A stretch of DNA of 64,000 nt from Taxillus chinensis. Taxonomy: Eukaryota > Streptophyta > Magnoliopsida > Santalales > Loranthaceae. The translations under genes were made by a program, and so were the position numbers. Positions 1-10,767 of the stretch are shown in pieces (the stretch's first letter is position 1; every line of letters begins with the position of its first letter). A model generated the notes under the pieces. That model had not been told where the DNA came from. It ran no database searches and worked only from the letters and a program-made list of their open reading frames with translations. The DNA lies in contig CM042085.1 in assembly GCA_023512835.1 (NCBI GenBank), forward strand, positions 36,844,324-36,908,323, read 5' to 3'.

Positions 1-65
1 ATGCTAGACACCGTCCACCCACGCGAACCACCACGGCAACGATCCGGAGGTTCCCTCCCTCTCTT

Positions 66-70
<5 letters not shown>

Positions 71-96
<26 letters not shown>
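71..96. repeat. (CT)n microsatellite
   Basis: A run of 13 CT units. On the minus strand it is the GA run that follows the TATA box in this LTR family, as also seen near 18853, 26680 and 53251. It probably lies in the transcribed leader of the LTR. Confidence 0.9.
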
Positions 97-152
97 ACGG
101 CGACTGCGACGGCAAAAGAAACCAAAGAACCCTAAACCTAAGCCTGAACCTC

Positions 153-230
153 TTTATATAGACACCACAACATCAAAACGACGTAGTTTTGATTAAGTGA
201 AACCTAGCATCAAAATGACGTAGTTTTGAT
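153..230 (-). promoter_or_regulatory. LTR core promoter: TATA box and two ACGT palindromes
   Basis: On the minus strand, two imperfect palindromes with an ACGT core (209-230 and 172-193; arms ATCAAAA and TTTTGAT) lie just upstream of TATATAAA (160-153). The same doublet precedes TATA in both Tekay-B LTRs. ACGT cores are typical bZIP binding sites; binding here is inference. Confidence 0.6.
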
Positions 231-660
231 CGCACAAGCTACCACCTTCCCGCATCCATATAGGACAAAATACTCATAATTCTAACATGGCCCTTTGGGA
301 AAAGATTATTAGAATCACAAAACCAAGGTGACGGTACAAAAATATGGTTGCACGCCATAATGCATGTCATATCCCCATATGACGTGCAGCTCCAAAAGCT
401 GTGAAATTCTACCCCAAGCTTCCTAGGATCATGTAGAAGGTAGGCATGCAATAAAAACCTTGCACGTCATAATGCCTCATATGACATGCACTCTATTTCT
501 GCCTCCCTAGGCTGCCCTCTTTCGTCAAAAGTTCCCTATTTGGTAAATAAAATGATTTGGCTGAAGTCCATGAGTAGAATTTCCCCAAAAACTAGAAAAT
601 TGCCACTCGAAAGGCAAAGCTGTGACTAACTCCTCACATCTCAAAACACAGGTCATTACA

Positions 661-1101
661 GTCAGGCGGCTCACTGTTCATCTCGCTTTAACCATAGACC
701 TGCTGGCATCCGCAGCCCAGTCATATATAGCCTGCGCGTTCAAGCACAGAGCGACATTACACTTTCAAATCCCCAAATCCTTTATCGCTCTCTTCTTCTC
801 AAACCCTTAGCTTTCCTTACCTTCTCACACTTCAACTTCAATGGCACCCAAAGCTGCACTATCTGGTGTAACTCTGGGCCACTTGGTTGATTGGAACGCG
901 ATTTCCAATCCTCCAGTGTGGTTTCTGGAGCTCCACCCATTCCTCGACGCCAGCCACTAATGCTGCTCCATCTGCTCCTACTACTACTCCTTCTGCCATT
1001 GAGGAAGTTGCTGATCCTTCTGCTCGGACTCGGAATATTGGAAAGCGGCCTACTACTGCTCTACCTCCGGGCATTCCTATCTCCAAATGTAGCCGCTACA
1101 T
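661..1101 (+). pseudogene. Copia-0 relic: promoter and 5' end of accessory ORF, internally deleted
   Basis: From 661 the sequence resembles the region ahead of the Copia-1 accessory ORF, including the shared string GGCTCACTGTTCAT. A TATATAG box lies at 724-730 and the ATG at 841, about 115 bp apart, as in Copia-1. The first 38 or so codons align with the Copia-1 ORF start (shared residues include G-LVDW--IS-PP-W). At about 957 the sequence jumps to the Ser/Thr/Pro-rich part that lies about 1.7 kb further on in Copia-1, so most of the N-terminal domain has been deleted. The frame is lost before 1101, where a TRIM-like element interrupts it. Non-functional. Confidence 0.68.
724..730 (+). promoter_or_regulatory. 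TATA box of the Copia-0 accessory ORF
   Basis: TATATAG lies 117 bp (start to start) upstream of the ATG at 841, in an otherwise diverged region. A TATA-like box sits at nearly the same distance (122 bp) before the homologous ORF of Copia-1. This suggests the accessory ORF had its own promoter. Confidence 0.5.
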
Positions 1102-1875
1102 CTAACAACCCAAGTCTCCCATAGCACGATATTGTCCAGTTCAGGGCCCAAGCCCAATCCCCAGTTTTATTCTTCGCAATGCCACACAAGCACCCCAAAA
1201 GGCCTCGTGCCAGGAGAGGTCTCCATGTCCTCTTAAGTGGCGCACTTTGTTCTCCTCCCCAACCAATGTGGGACTTGCAAAGTCCTCAGACTCTACAATC
1301 CACCCCCCTTAGGAGGCCCACGTCCCCGTGGGACTATGGCACACCGACCCAGTCCCTAGCTCTAATACCATCTGTAACAGCCCAAGTCTCCCATATGTCA
1401 CGACCAAGGCTTATCCTAGCGCACTTAGGCTATTTTGGGATATTTCCCCCTGTAAAGTGTTATAACTTAGTTTATAGAGTGCGTTATAGAGATTTAACAA
1501 TTATTTGTTGCCTTCGTTTAATCTTTCTTCCACTAAGCGCTTCCTTACACAATTGCTTTATAACGGATCGATGGGTTGCGATCCAAATGCGATGAGTTAG
1601 GCTGACCTAGCATTCCTTCGTACGGGTGGGAACTAGGTGTCGCACAGGTTAAGCTGCTATAAAGGTTGACCCCGTAACACATAAGACGATATTGTCCAGT
1701 TCAGGGCCCAAGCCCAAGCCCCGGTTTTGTTCTTGGTAATGCCACACAGGCACCCCAAAAGGCCTCATGCCAGGAGAGGTCTCTACGCCCTCTTAGGAGG
1801 CACGCTTCGTTCTCCTCTCCAGCCAATGTAGGACTTGTAAACTCCTCAAACTCTACACTACCCACCTTCTAAGGC
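1102..1875 (-). mobile_element. TRIM-like short LTR element, minus strand, with an insertion
   Basis: Two similar terminal segments (about 1102-1330 and 1373-1875) share an AACCCAAGTCTCCCATA-like start and GATATTGTCCAGTTCAGGG (at 1129 and 1687), and both include a variant of AGGCCTCxTGCCAGGAGAGG. Between them, AGCTCTAATACCA (1358-1370) reads on the minus strand as a tRNA-Met-type primer-binding site (TGGTATTAGAGCT) next to an LTR ending in TTACA. Two short LTRs, a PBS and almost no internal sequence fit a terminal-repeat retrotransposon in miniature. I did not find a 5S rRNA-like segment, so I do not call it Cassandra. Outer edges are approximate to about 10 bp. Confidence 0.55.
1396..1679. 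mobile_element. Small insertion inside the TRIM-like right repeat
   Basis: Relative to the left repeat, the right repeat has about 284 extra bases. They start TGTCACGACC, end CCGTAACA and are flanked by CATA on both sides (1392-1395 and 1680-1683). TG...CA ends suggest a small LTR-type insertion. No coding capacity; class not recognised. Confidence 0.4.
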
Positions 1876-1978
1876 CAGCTCCTCCAGTGCCACTCCATCT
1901 TCTTTTGCTCCTGCTACGGACATCATCTTCCTCCCATCATATGTAGAACTTGATCCGGTTGTTGAAGATAGAAGTATT
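1876..1978 (+). pseudogene. Copia-0 relic: linker segment of accessory ORF
   Basis: About 34 codons matching the region just before the protease part of the Copia-1 accessory ORF. The clearest shared strings are FLPSY-ELDP here and FFPSYAELHP at 12712 onward. The fragment ends in GTATT, the target duplicated by Copia-1 insertion, and resumes at 14964. Confidence 0.65.
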
Positions 1979-2192
1979 TGTTGGATCAAACCGAGAATTT
2001 GGATAATGCGGAACAAACCCTATGTAATTTGACTCGAGATGTTTCATGTTTACCATTAAGTCTGTGCAGATGAGTTAACTCTAAATCCGAACCTACTCAT
2101 GTGAGGACAAAGCTAAGGACAGGATACATAATCCTGATCCGGATCATCATGAGTGTCATCATTCACTTGGTATATAACCAAGTCATCATCCG

Positions 2193-2645
2193 GAGTAAGG
2201 ACCCTTCGTGCTGATTAAACACTTCACAAAACGACTAGGAACCCGCGTCTAACACTCAACTAGATTATGTTAATTAATGCGGAGTAAGTTCCTGAGTCTA
2301 CATCTTGCACGGAGTAAAAGAGACTTGTGAGAGAGAAAGAATCGAAGTTGTCACTCCAACCGGACTAAGGAAAAGAAGACACGGACGAAGAAATCCGAGT
2401 CTGTCATTCGAGCGGAGTAAGGGCAACTATTACGGAGTAAGGACATCAAATGCGGAATAAGGAATCCGAACCATTACTCATGCGGAGTAAGGAAGCACTG
2501 ATGCAGAGTAAGCTCTCCAAACCACTACTCATGCGGAGTAAGGAAGCGCTGACACGGAATAAGGATTCCAGGACTTCATTCATACGGAGTAAGCAATCAC
2601 TGATACGGAGTAAGGATCCGAGCTTCGTTCATGCGGAGTAAGGAA
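2193..2645 (+). repeat. CGGAGTAAGG motif array in U3
   Basis: More than a dozen copies of a 10-12 bp motif, consensus about (A/T)(A/G)CGGAGTAAGGA, are spaced 15-35 bp apart. Variants include CGGAATAAGG and CGGACTAAGG. The array lies upstream of the TATA box in both LTRs and also in Copia-2, so it is a family feature and possibly a multi-site enhancer. Confidence 0.8.
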
Positions 2646-2951
2646 CCTTGCAACGGACCAAGAAGACGCTGCTTCATCTCTCCAAGCCGCAATTAATGCT
2701 AGCAGCTCGCTACGTCCCGATGTAAGACAAACTCATTGAATACCTAAATTGTCTGACACGTGGAACACACGGAGATATGGACGCAGTTTCAAATGCAATT
2801 GGAATCAAGCAAAGAATTCATTACAACTTATGCTTCCAATATTTCGAGCTCCACATCCACAGCAGTTAAAGCTTCAACATTTTTCGATGAAGAACTTCAA
2901 TGCTCCACACTGCTCGGAAAATGCAATTCCAAGATAGATTTCTAGGATGTC

Positions 2952-2960
2952 TATATATAT
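2952..2960 (+). promoter_or_regulatory. Copia-1 5' LTR TATA box
   Basis: TATATATAT lies about 320 bp before the LTR end, at the end of the U3 motif array. The 3' LTR has the same box at 14623-14632. Confidence 0.7.
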
Positions 2961-3283
2961 GCCTGAAGCAATGTAAATAAGAATGCGCGTGCTTACTTGT
3001 ACTTATACACTCATAAGCGTATATCTTGTAAAGAGCCAAACACAGAGATTCACTGCCAAGTGTGTGTAACTATAACAGAGTGTTGTGTTGTAATCAGCTA
3101 AAACGCTGTTTTGCTTTGTTGTAATTATCTTCAGATAATAAAGCAACATACTTCCACTACCTGGTTAATCTTCCGCACTGATTTTATCCGTTTAACCAGA
3201 GTGAGTGTCTAAGCCATTAAGAGAGAGAAAGAATTTTCAAAGAGCCTATTCACCCCCCCTCTAGGCTCTCCGGGACCAACAAG

Positions 3284-3295
3284 TGGTATCAGAGC
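3284..3295 (+). other. Primer-binding site, tRNA-iMet
   Basis: TGGTATCAGAGC, the complement of the 3' end of plant initiator tRNA-Met, begins 2 bp after the LTR. This is the usual Copia primer site. Confidence 0.93.
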
Positions 3296-3341
3296 AAGTT
3301 CTACCTGTTCGTAGAGATCCCTCACTTCCTCTCAACCCAAA

Positions 3342-5628
3342 ATGGCCGAAGAAAGCAGCATGCTATTTAATACCTGCCTTAACTCCGGGGGAGCTCAAGA
3401 GCCCCTTGCCAACCGAAGCAGCAGTGAAAATGTTGATCCACCTCAACCTGCTGCTGCCACTGCTCCTCAACCACGGAGTTCAGGCTATACTTTAAGCAAA
3501 CCGCCAAAGTTTACACCACAGCTTTTCTCCCAGTGGAAAGCTCGCATGAAGATGTTCATGACCTGTCATGATCATCTAATGTGGCCTTGTCTTCATCAGG
3601 AGCTTCCCATTCCGATGACCATCAGAGAAAATGGGGTCAGGAGGCCAAAGACTGATGCTGAACTCACTCACGATGAAAGAGCCTGGCAATATGCCAGTGA
3701 AAAGGCTCTAGCTTATGTGACATCGTCCTTCGATTCAGAGGCTTTCACGGACGTCCAGGGCTGCACGACAGCAAAAGCTGTGTGGGATAAATTGACTATT
3801 CTATATGAAGGAAGTCAGTCCCAGATGCAGAATGTCATTTGCGCTCTCAGACATAACTTTGAGAGCTTCAACCACAAACCTGGCAAATCCCTGGAGGGCA
3901 TCTATCGGCGATTCAGCAAGCTCATCCTGGAATTGAAAACTGTCAACGAGCACTACACTCAGTTCCAAATAAATGACAAGTTCTTTCGTTCCTTGCCGGA
4001 TCGCTATTACTCCAAGCAGCTCCAGATGCAATCCAAAGACAACTTGTAGTATGCTCCCCTTGAAGAGCTATATGGAGAGCTACGGACTCATGAGGTCAGA
4101 TTCAAATACACTGACCGAGACGAGAAGATAGCTCGAAAAGAAAAGGGGGTAGCTCTTAAGGCTACGGCTGGACCAAGCATGCTGACGGAGGATGATACGG
4201 AAGAGTCAGAAAACTCTGACTTGGACATGGAAGAAGAAATAGCACTCTTGGTGAAATCTTTCACACGATTTCTGCGGAAAAGCAAAAAAGGATTCAGAAG
4301 AGGTTCTTCCTCATCCTCAAGAAGGAAGGAGCGGTCGGAGTCAACATCCCATGACTGCTACAATTGCAGGAAACCTGGTCATTGGGCCAAGGACTGTAGA
4401 TCCAAACCCAAGATGGCCGACAAGGATGACAAGGTTAAACCCCAGCGCTCCACCTCAGACAACAGCAAAATGAAGAGGAAGGCGTTCGTCTCAAAATACA
4501 ACAGTGGCTCGGAAGAAGAAGAGGAATCTTCAGACGACGAACCAACGGAAAAGGCGAATGTCTGCCTCATGGCAAACTCTGAGGTACCTTCTATCTCTGA
4601 GCTCTTGAGTAAACTAGAATCTCTTACTAAGGAACGTGATGATGAAAAGAATGAGAGATTAATAATTACTCAAATGTATCAAAATATGAGTGGTCAGAAT
4701 AAACGCCTAAAACTTGCTGTTTCTAAACTTGAAAAAGGACATAGCTGACTAACGAAGCAGGGAGGTTTGGTATCACGACCTAAGAGCTAAAAATCACCTA
4801 CTGAATATCAACCTCACAGGAATGAATGTAAATCTTAAAAGACTCGAGATTGAACTTGAGAAGGAAAAGGAAATAAATCGTAAATGGCTAAAATCTGGAG
4901 AAATAGCCTCTACATTTAGAACTGATCCTGACAATATCCGAGTCAAACCTGGCCTAGGATCCAAATCCACTTCCACTGCTCCAGCTACTGAGTGCCCTCC
5001 GGACTACACTCCAAAACTAACCAACCTATATCCTGTTAGTACATCTAAACCGTTGGATGGTTTTGTTTCAGGTGGCACCATAGTTTATGATTATGGAACA
5101 AAGGCTGTTACTGCTAATCCCGAAGTAGTAGCACCCGTACCAAACGATAACGGGAAGGCTGTTGCAGTTAAAGCCGAAACTGCAGCACCCATAAACAAAG
5201 GAAAGGCTAAGGCTGACGCATCCAGGGCCAAGAGCGCGTCACCCGTTCGCAAAGGATTAGGCCATAGGGAATAGAGTAGAAAACCTGTGAAACCTAAGAA
5301 ACCTGTATCCCCTGTTGTAACTCCTCATCACAGTGTCTGTTCGATATGTCGCGAAATAGGTCATTATCACTTTGAGTGTTGGAGTCTATCTGATGACTGG
5401 TTATGTAATCACTCTTTAATCAATAAAAATCCAGTTGTCAAAAAGGGTTCTTCTCGGAAAGCTAAATCTAAAACTCCTCGGAGTATTTCACCTAAGAAAA
5501 CCCAAGTTGAAAAAGCAACTAAGACGGAAAAAGCTAAATCAACTTGGAAAGTTAAAGTTCCTAGCAACATAAAATCCAGAATAGTTGACACTGTTGTTGC
5601 TTCTCCTAACCGCCCAAAACAAGTTTAG
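3342..5628 (+). pseudogene. gag: Copia-1 gag (broken)
   Basis: Starts at ATG 3342 (MAEESSMLF). The first ~235 codons are a SIRE/UBN2-type Gag capsid region with the typical pattern TAKAVWDKLTILYEGS, and they end at a TAG (4047-4049). The same frame resumes with an acidic stretch and a CCHC zinc knuckle (CYNCRKPGHWAKDC, near 4357-4398). A one-base shift near 4735 (one extra A compared with Copia-2) moves the frame. A coiled-coil and Lys/Ala-rich region follows (4822-5274), then a TAG, then a second CCHC motif (CSICREIGHYHFEC, near 5338-5379). Gag would bind the RNA genome and form the particle. Two separate zinc knuckles are present in this family. Not functional as it stands. Confidence 0.85.
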
Positions 5629-5640
5629 GCATCAAAAATG

Positions 5641-8600
5641 TAATCTGTTGTCTTGCAGGAGCATCTATGGAATTCACTGCCATCTCACTTGAAGTCAAAG
5701 ATCAATCAAAGCAAGTGGATACTCGATAGCGGATGCTCCGGACATATGACGGGTGATAAGACTCTGCTCGTGGATGTTACTGACAAACGAGGCCCATCCG
5801 TAACATATGGTGACAACAGTAAAGGTAAGACTGTGGGGTATGGCACTTTAACCAATGGCTGTGTATCAATTACTAAGGTTGCATTAGTCGAAGGTTTGAA
5901 GCATAATCTGCTGAGTGTTAGTAATTTATGTGACAAAGGATTCACAGTTTCCTTTTTGTCAAACACCTGCACAGTTAGAGATAACTTATCCGGAGATATT
6001 AATGGGGACATATATTCTGTGGTCTTGAGAAACAATTCTTCTGACCCTGTATGCTTCCTCACTACAGCATCACATGAAGATAGTTGGCTATAGCACAAGC
6101 GTTGCGCACATTTAAATTTTAAGACCTTGTCTAAATTAGTGTCGCTTGATTTGGTCACTGGTTTGCATAAACACAAATACTCCAGAGACACTCTCTGTCG
6201 AGAATGCCAACTTGGCAAACAGACCAAACATAGTTTTAAGATCAAATCAGTTAATTCAATAACTGCTCCTTTACAACTTCTTCACATGGACCTATGTGGT
6301 CCCATTTCTGTTTCTTCACTTGCTGGTGCGAGATACACCCTAGTGGTTATCGATGACTTCACCAGATACACATGGGTGTTGTTCCTGAAATCTAAGGATC
6401 AAACCTTTGAACACCTTGTCGATCTCTTCAACTGGATAAGTAATTCACAAGGACTAGGCATTAAATGCATCAGGAGTGATCATGGTACAGAATTTGATTT
6501 CTCAGATATGAGGTCATATTGTTCTGAACAGGGCATTCAGCACGACTTCTCTGCGCCCAGAACTCCACAACAAAATGGGGTAGCTGAGTGCAAGAATCGC
6601 ACTTTAGTCGAGGCTGGTAGATCAATGTTAGCAGGGGCAAAGCTTCCTTTCAGTCTATGGGATGAAGCGGTGTCTACTGCTTGCTATGTTTAGAATAGAA
6701 CTCTTATAAATAAATTTACCATGAAAACACCTTATGAGATGTGGAAGGGCAGAAAGCCTTCTATTTCACACTTCAAAACTTTTGGGTGTACTTGCTACGT
6801 ACTGAACAATGGAAAAGAATCCCGGAATAAATTTGAACCTAAATCTAATGCTGGGATATTTGTTGGATACTCATTACATAGCAAGGCTTATCGGATTTTC
6901 AATAGAAAACTTTTCAAAGTTGAAGAATCTATCCATGTGACTTTTGATGAAGCTAACACGGATTGGTCGAAAGTTGGTTCTTCAAGTTCTAATGTGCAGG
7001 ATCAAGACGACAACATTGACTACTCAAAGTTTATGAATGTTCCTGTCACTTCTACTGACCAACCATGTGGCACCAATGAAGAACGAAGAAATGATGCAGA
7101 TGATGCTACGGATGAATCGGACTCGGGACTTCCACATAACTCCGGATATATTCCTTCGGATATTCAAAAAACCGGAGTACCTTCCAGTCCATCCGGACCA
7201 GTTGATACGGAAATGAACAGTAATAGAGAACCTCAAAATACTCCAGAACCTGTTAATTTGAATAACGCTGGCCCGGAAGAAGCTCAATCAGTGGACGACC
7301 AAGGATCTGACAGAGCTTCAAATCATTGAGTATTCACCACCACTTGCGCAAAACTATAGGTGGACTCAAAGCCACTCTCAAGAACAAGTGATTGGTGATC
7401 CTATTGTTGGTGTTAGAACAAGAGCAGTCACCTCCAACATGTGCCTCTACTCTTGCTTTTTGTCGCAGATAGAGCCAAAAGTGGTGGAAGAAGCTCTTCA
7501 AGATTCAAATTGGATAGACGCCATGCAGGAAGAGTTAAATCAGTTCAAAAGGAATGATGTGTGGACTCTTATACCAAGGCCAAAGTCTCAACAAGTCATT
7601 GGAGTTAAATGGGTGTTCCGGAACAAACTTGATACGGACGGAATCTTAATCCGGAACAAAGCCCGACTGGTAGCCAAGGGTTATCCTCAAGAATAAGGAA
7701 TAGACTATGACGAAACTTTTGCTCCAGTAGTCCGACTTGAGGCAATCAAAATGTTCTTGGCATATGCTCCATATGAAAACTTCAAAGTTTATCAAATGGA
7801 TGTCAAGAGTGCATTTCTAAACGGAGATCTTCAAGAGGAGGTATATGTTGAACAACCTCCAAGCTTCATTGAACCAAAGGCTGGACATCTGGTCTACAAA
7901 CTAAGGAAAGCCTTGTATGGATTGAAGCAAGCTCCAAGAGCCTGGTACGACACACTTTCGGAATTCTTACTCACTCACAACTTCCAAAAAGAGAAGATTG
8001 ACACCACGCTATTCATACAGAAAGAGAAGACACATACTCTGATCATACAGATCTACGTGGATGATATCATTTTCGGATCATCTAATCCGAAACTTTGTGA
8101 TGAGTTTGCCAAGTTGATGACTGGCAAGTTTGAGATGAGTATGATGGGAGAACTGTCCTACTTCGTTGGGATCGAGGTCAAACAACTAAAGGAAGGGATC
8201 TTCATCAACCAAGCTAAGTACACTCGTGACTTAATCAAGAAGTTTGGTATGGAAGGTTCATCTCCTGTCAAAAATCCAATGCCAGTCAGTGCCAAGTTAG
8301 ACCTAGATGTTGATGGCAAATCAGTGAATGTGACTGAGTACAGAGGGATGATTGGATCCTTGCTGTATCTTACAGTAAGTCGCCCGGACATAATGTTTGC
8401 AACTTGCATCTGTGCAAGATATCAGGCGAATCCCAAAGAGTCACATATGCTTCATGTAAAACGGATATTAAGGTATCTCAAAGGGACGATGAATTTGGGA
8501 CTCTGGTACCCAAAAGAGTCCAATTTCGCCTTATCCGGATATTCTGATGCTGATTTTGCCGGGTGTCGCATAGACAAGAAAAGCACCAGTGGTACATGCC

Positions 8601-9004
8601 AATTCCTTGGAAACAGATTGATCTCTTGGTTCAGTAAGAAGCAGAATTCCGTATTAACCTCTCATCTTGAAGCGGAATATATAGGCTCTTTGGGAGTTCG
8701 TTGCGCATGACTTCTCTAGATGCAAAGTCAACTTACTGACTACGGCTTCAACATGACATCTGTTCCACTCTACTGTGACAATACCAGTGCTATTGCCATC
8801 AGCAATAATCCCGTCATACATCCAAACACAAAACATATTGAGGTCAGGCATCATTTCATTCGCGATCATGTTTTTAAAAAGCACATATCCCTGGAACATG
8901 TTGCTACTGAAGATCAACTGGCGGATATACTTACAAAGCCCCTACCTGATGTAAGATTTTCTGAACTTCTTCTTAAATTAGGTATGCTTGACTTTTCTGC
9001 ATAG
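5641..9004 (+). pseudogene. pol: Copia-1 pol: protease, integrase, RT, RNase H (broken)
   Basis: No ATG begins it; a TAA at 5641-5643 separates gag and pol, and Copia-2 has a TAA at the same point. Order: aspartic protease (WILDSGCSGHMTGD), a pre-integrase zinc region (H-RCAHLN...C-EC), integrase core with D (HMDLCGP), D (SDHGTEFD) and E (QQNGVAE), RT with the YVDDIIFGS active site near 8054, and RNase H (YSDADFAG; later SAIAISNNPV and ADILTKPL). Breaks: TAG 6091 (a Trp codon in Copia-2), TAG 6691, a frame change near 7330, TAA 7694 (Gln expected) and TGA 8708. The catalytic residues remain. It would copy and insert the element. Confidence 0.88.
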
Positions 9005-10645
9005 CTTCTCACCTGTTATCCATCAGTAGTTATTTTCAAAACATGCATTGTTGTACTTCATGGTTAGTGATAGATACTGAACTTCATGTTTAACTATCTT
9101 ACTTTAGTCGTGTAAATGTTCTGATATTTCTCACTAAGTTCATATTGGGAGGATGCTTGCTTATTCGAACTGACAGTGAATCAAGCAAACATAATTAAAT
9201 TTATATGACACAAATCCTATTCTGATGTCATGAATTCAACTCCATCTTACATCACATGTCTTATGATTTCATGACTGACTGAAATATCTAAGAAGCATGG
9301 TTGAGGAATGATTTGGGATAGCTCGGACTGAAAGTAGAAATTCACTGTCTGCTGATCAGCTGCTTGAGTGGAGTAAATCAAGGATAGGCAGCAGTTTCTC
9401 TCGTTTCATCATAAAACAGGAAACATCTTAACAGGCTCTAAAAGTCCACAGGGGAGAAATTGCTCTCTCTATTATCTAGTAATACCCCCAGATTCATATT
9501 TCATGACCTCTCTCCTGGCTGTCTATCTGAGGGGGAGTCATCCTCAAGAAGATCGCATCAAAATGATTCGCTGATCTCAGGGGGAGAGAATACTTCATTG
9601 AATCTTAAGTAAGGCCCCCTATTTCAGCAAAAGGCATGACTACAGGGCGAGAGAATGCTTATTATTAAGTAATGCCTCTCTGATATGTCTCGGATGTTCC
9701 GCCCTATAACTTTCACTCATAAAGCTTATTGGATTTGCACTGTTGAATCGGAATTGCGGATTGCTTACTGTTATCTTCCTCTTCCTAGCATTTTAGGCAT
9801 GACAGTCGGTTGTAACATCATACATCATGTGCTCTTCCTTCCATTTTCACTCATACATTCTCTGATGGATGAAGTCATATAAATCAAATTGATCTTTGCT
9901 CTCATTTTCAGTATGAAGGATTGGCTATGTTGACCTATTGGATTTATGTGTTAATTATCCCACACATACATTGATTTCAGTATGATGGCTTTCACTTCTT
10001 ATGTATGTGTCTAGCACTTAACTTCTTATGCATAAGTTCTGTTTCTTCTTAGTACGAATTGTGTGTTATACTCTTATGTTGTTTATCCGGACTAACCCGA
10101 ACCTGACGAGACTTGCTCTTCAAAGCATCTATTTGTTAAGTCACAGGTTTAGATTCTCTTTGCATTTCATTGCTCTATCCTGTGAGATGTCTCGGATTTC
10201 TGAGGTGTTATGGTACTTCATACTCCCTCGACATCAAGACCGCAAAGGAATCATCTCTTTTCAACACTGTTATACTGATACAGTTAGTCAGTCTCATCCG
10301 GATGATCTTTATATGGATTATCCTGCTCCGGATGAAAGTCGGTTTATTTCCTCCTGACTCTTGGAATTCTCAATTCGCGATAAACCAAGTAATTATCTTA
10401 CATCGCTTATTTTTGAGGAGGGATAATGATGGTTCATTTAATGGACGCATTGAGCCCGATACTTATCTTTTCAAAAATCCGGAAGTATGCCTACATCTGT
10501 CATCTTTGAATGGTTAGCACAGCCGCCACGTCATAAGTCTATTCGACGGCGCTAATCCATCACTTCTAATGACATAAAGAAGTCGAGTGGCTCACTGTTC
10601 ATTTTGCTTAAACTCAAGACCCACTCGCTTCCACGGAAAGGATCC
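9005..10645 (+). other. Long non-coding spacer between pol and the accessory ORF
   Basis: About 1.6 kb with no supported gene. It is pyrimidine-rich and holds several short polypurine tracts that resemble the PPT: GGGGAGA (9453-9460), GGGGGAG (near 9533), GGGGGAGAGAA (near 9579) and a degraded one near 9647. These could be extra plus-strand priming sites or traces of old internal duplications. Nothing else recognised. Confidence 0.6.
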
Positions 10646-10767
10646 TATTTATACCGCACTATCGGCGTCGGCCGAGGTTATCACTACCAACTCTCAAAAC
10701 CCTAAACCCTCACCGCACCTATTCCGGCAAAGCTCTTCTCTCCTTCTTCCTTACTCTTTCACTCTCA
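10646..10767 (+). promoter_or_regulatory. Putative internal promoter of the Copia-1 accessory ORF
   Basis: TATTTATA at 10646-10653 lies about 115 bp (end to ATG) before the ORF start. An AACCCTAAACCCT telo-box-like stretch sits between them near 10698; such motifs are common in plant promoters and leaders. Copia-0 has its own TATA box at nearly the same distance despite diverged sequence. Use of this promoter is inference. Confidence 0.45.

Larger units (their letters stand above)
1..660 (-). mobile_element. Partial LTR of a Tekay-B-like Gypsy element, minus strand
   Basis: Read on the minus strand, this begins at 660 with a TGTAATGACCTG end that resembles the LTR start of Tekay-B at 52690 (TGTAAGGACCCG). 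It continues through the same order of parts: hairpin module (about 330-500), two ACGT palindromes (209-230 and 172-193), TATA box (153-160) and a GA/CT microsatellite (71-96). The window start truncates it. It is a diverged family member. It interrupts the upstream region of the Copia-0 relic, whose sequence resumes at 661. Orientation is well supported by the order of parts; the family match was made by eye. Confidence 0.72.
1979..3281 (+). repeat. Copia-1 5' LTR
   Basis: 1303 bp, starts TGTTGGATC and ends GACCAACA. Paired with 13632-14958, which is clearly homologous along its length. U3 contains an array of CGGAGTAAGG-type motifs. TATATATA at 2952-2960 is the likely TATA box. Confidence 0.95.

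Noticed and set aside
1396..1679. 5S rRNA-like segment, which would make the TRIM a Cassandra element
   Set aside because: A stretch with GGGTGGGAACTAGGTGTCG looks slightly like the 3' part of 5S rRNA, but the internal control boxes do not match.
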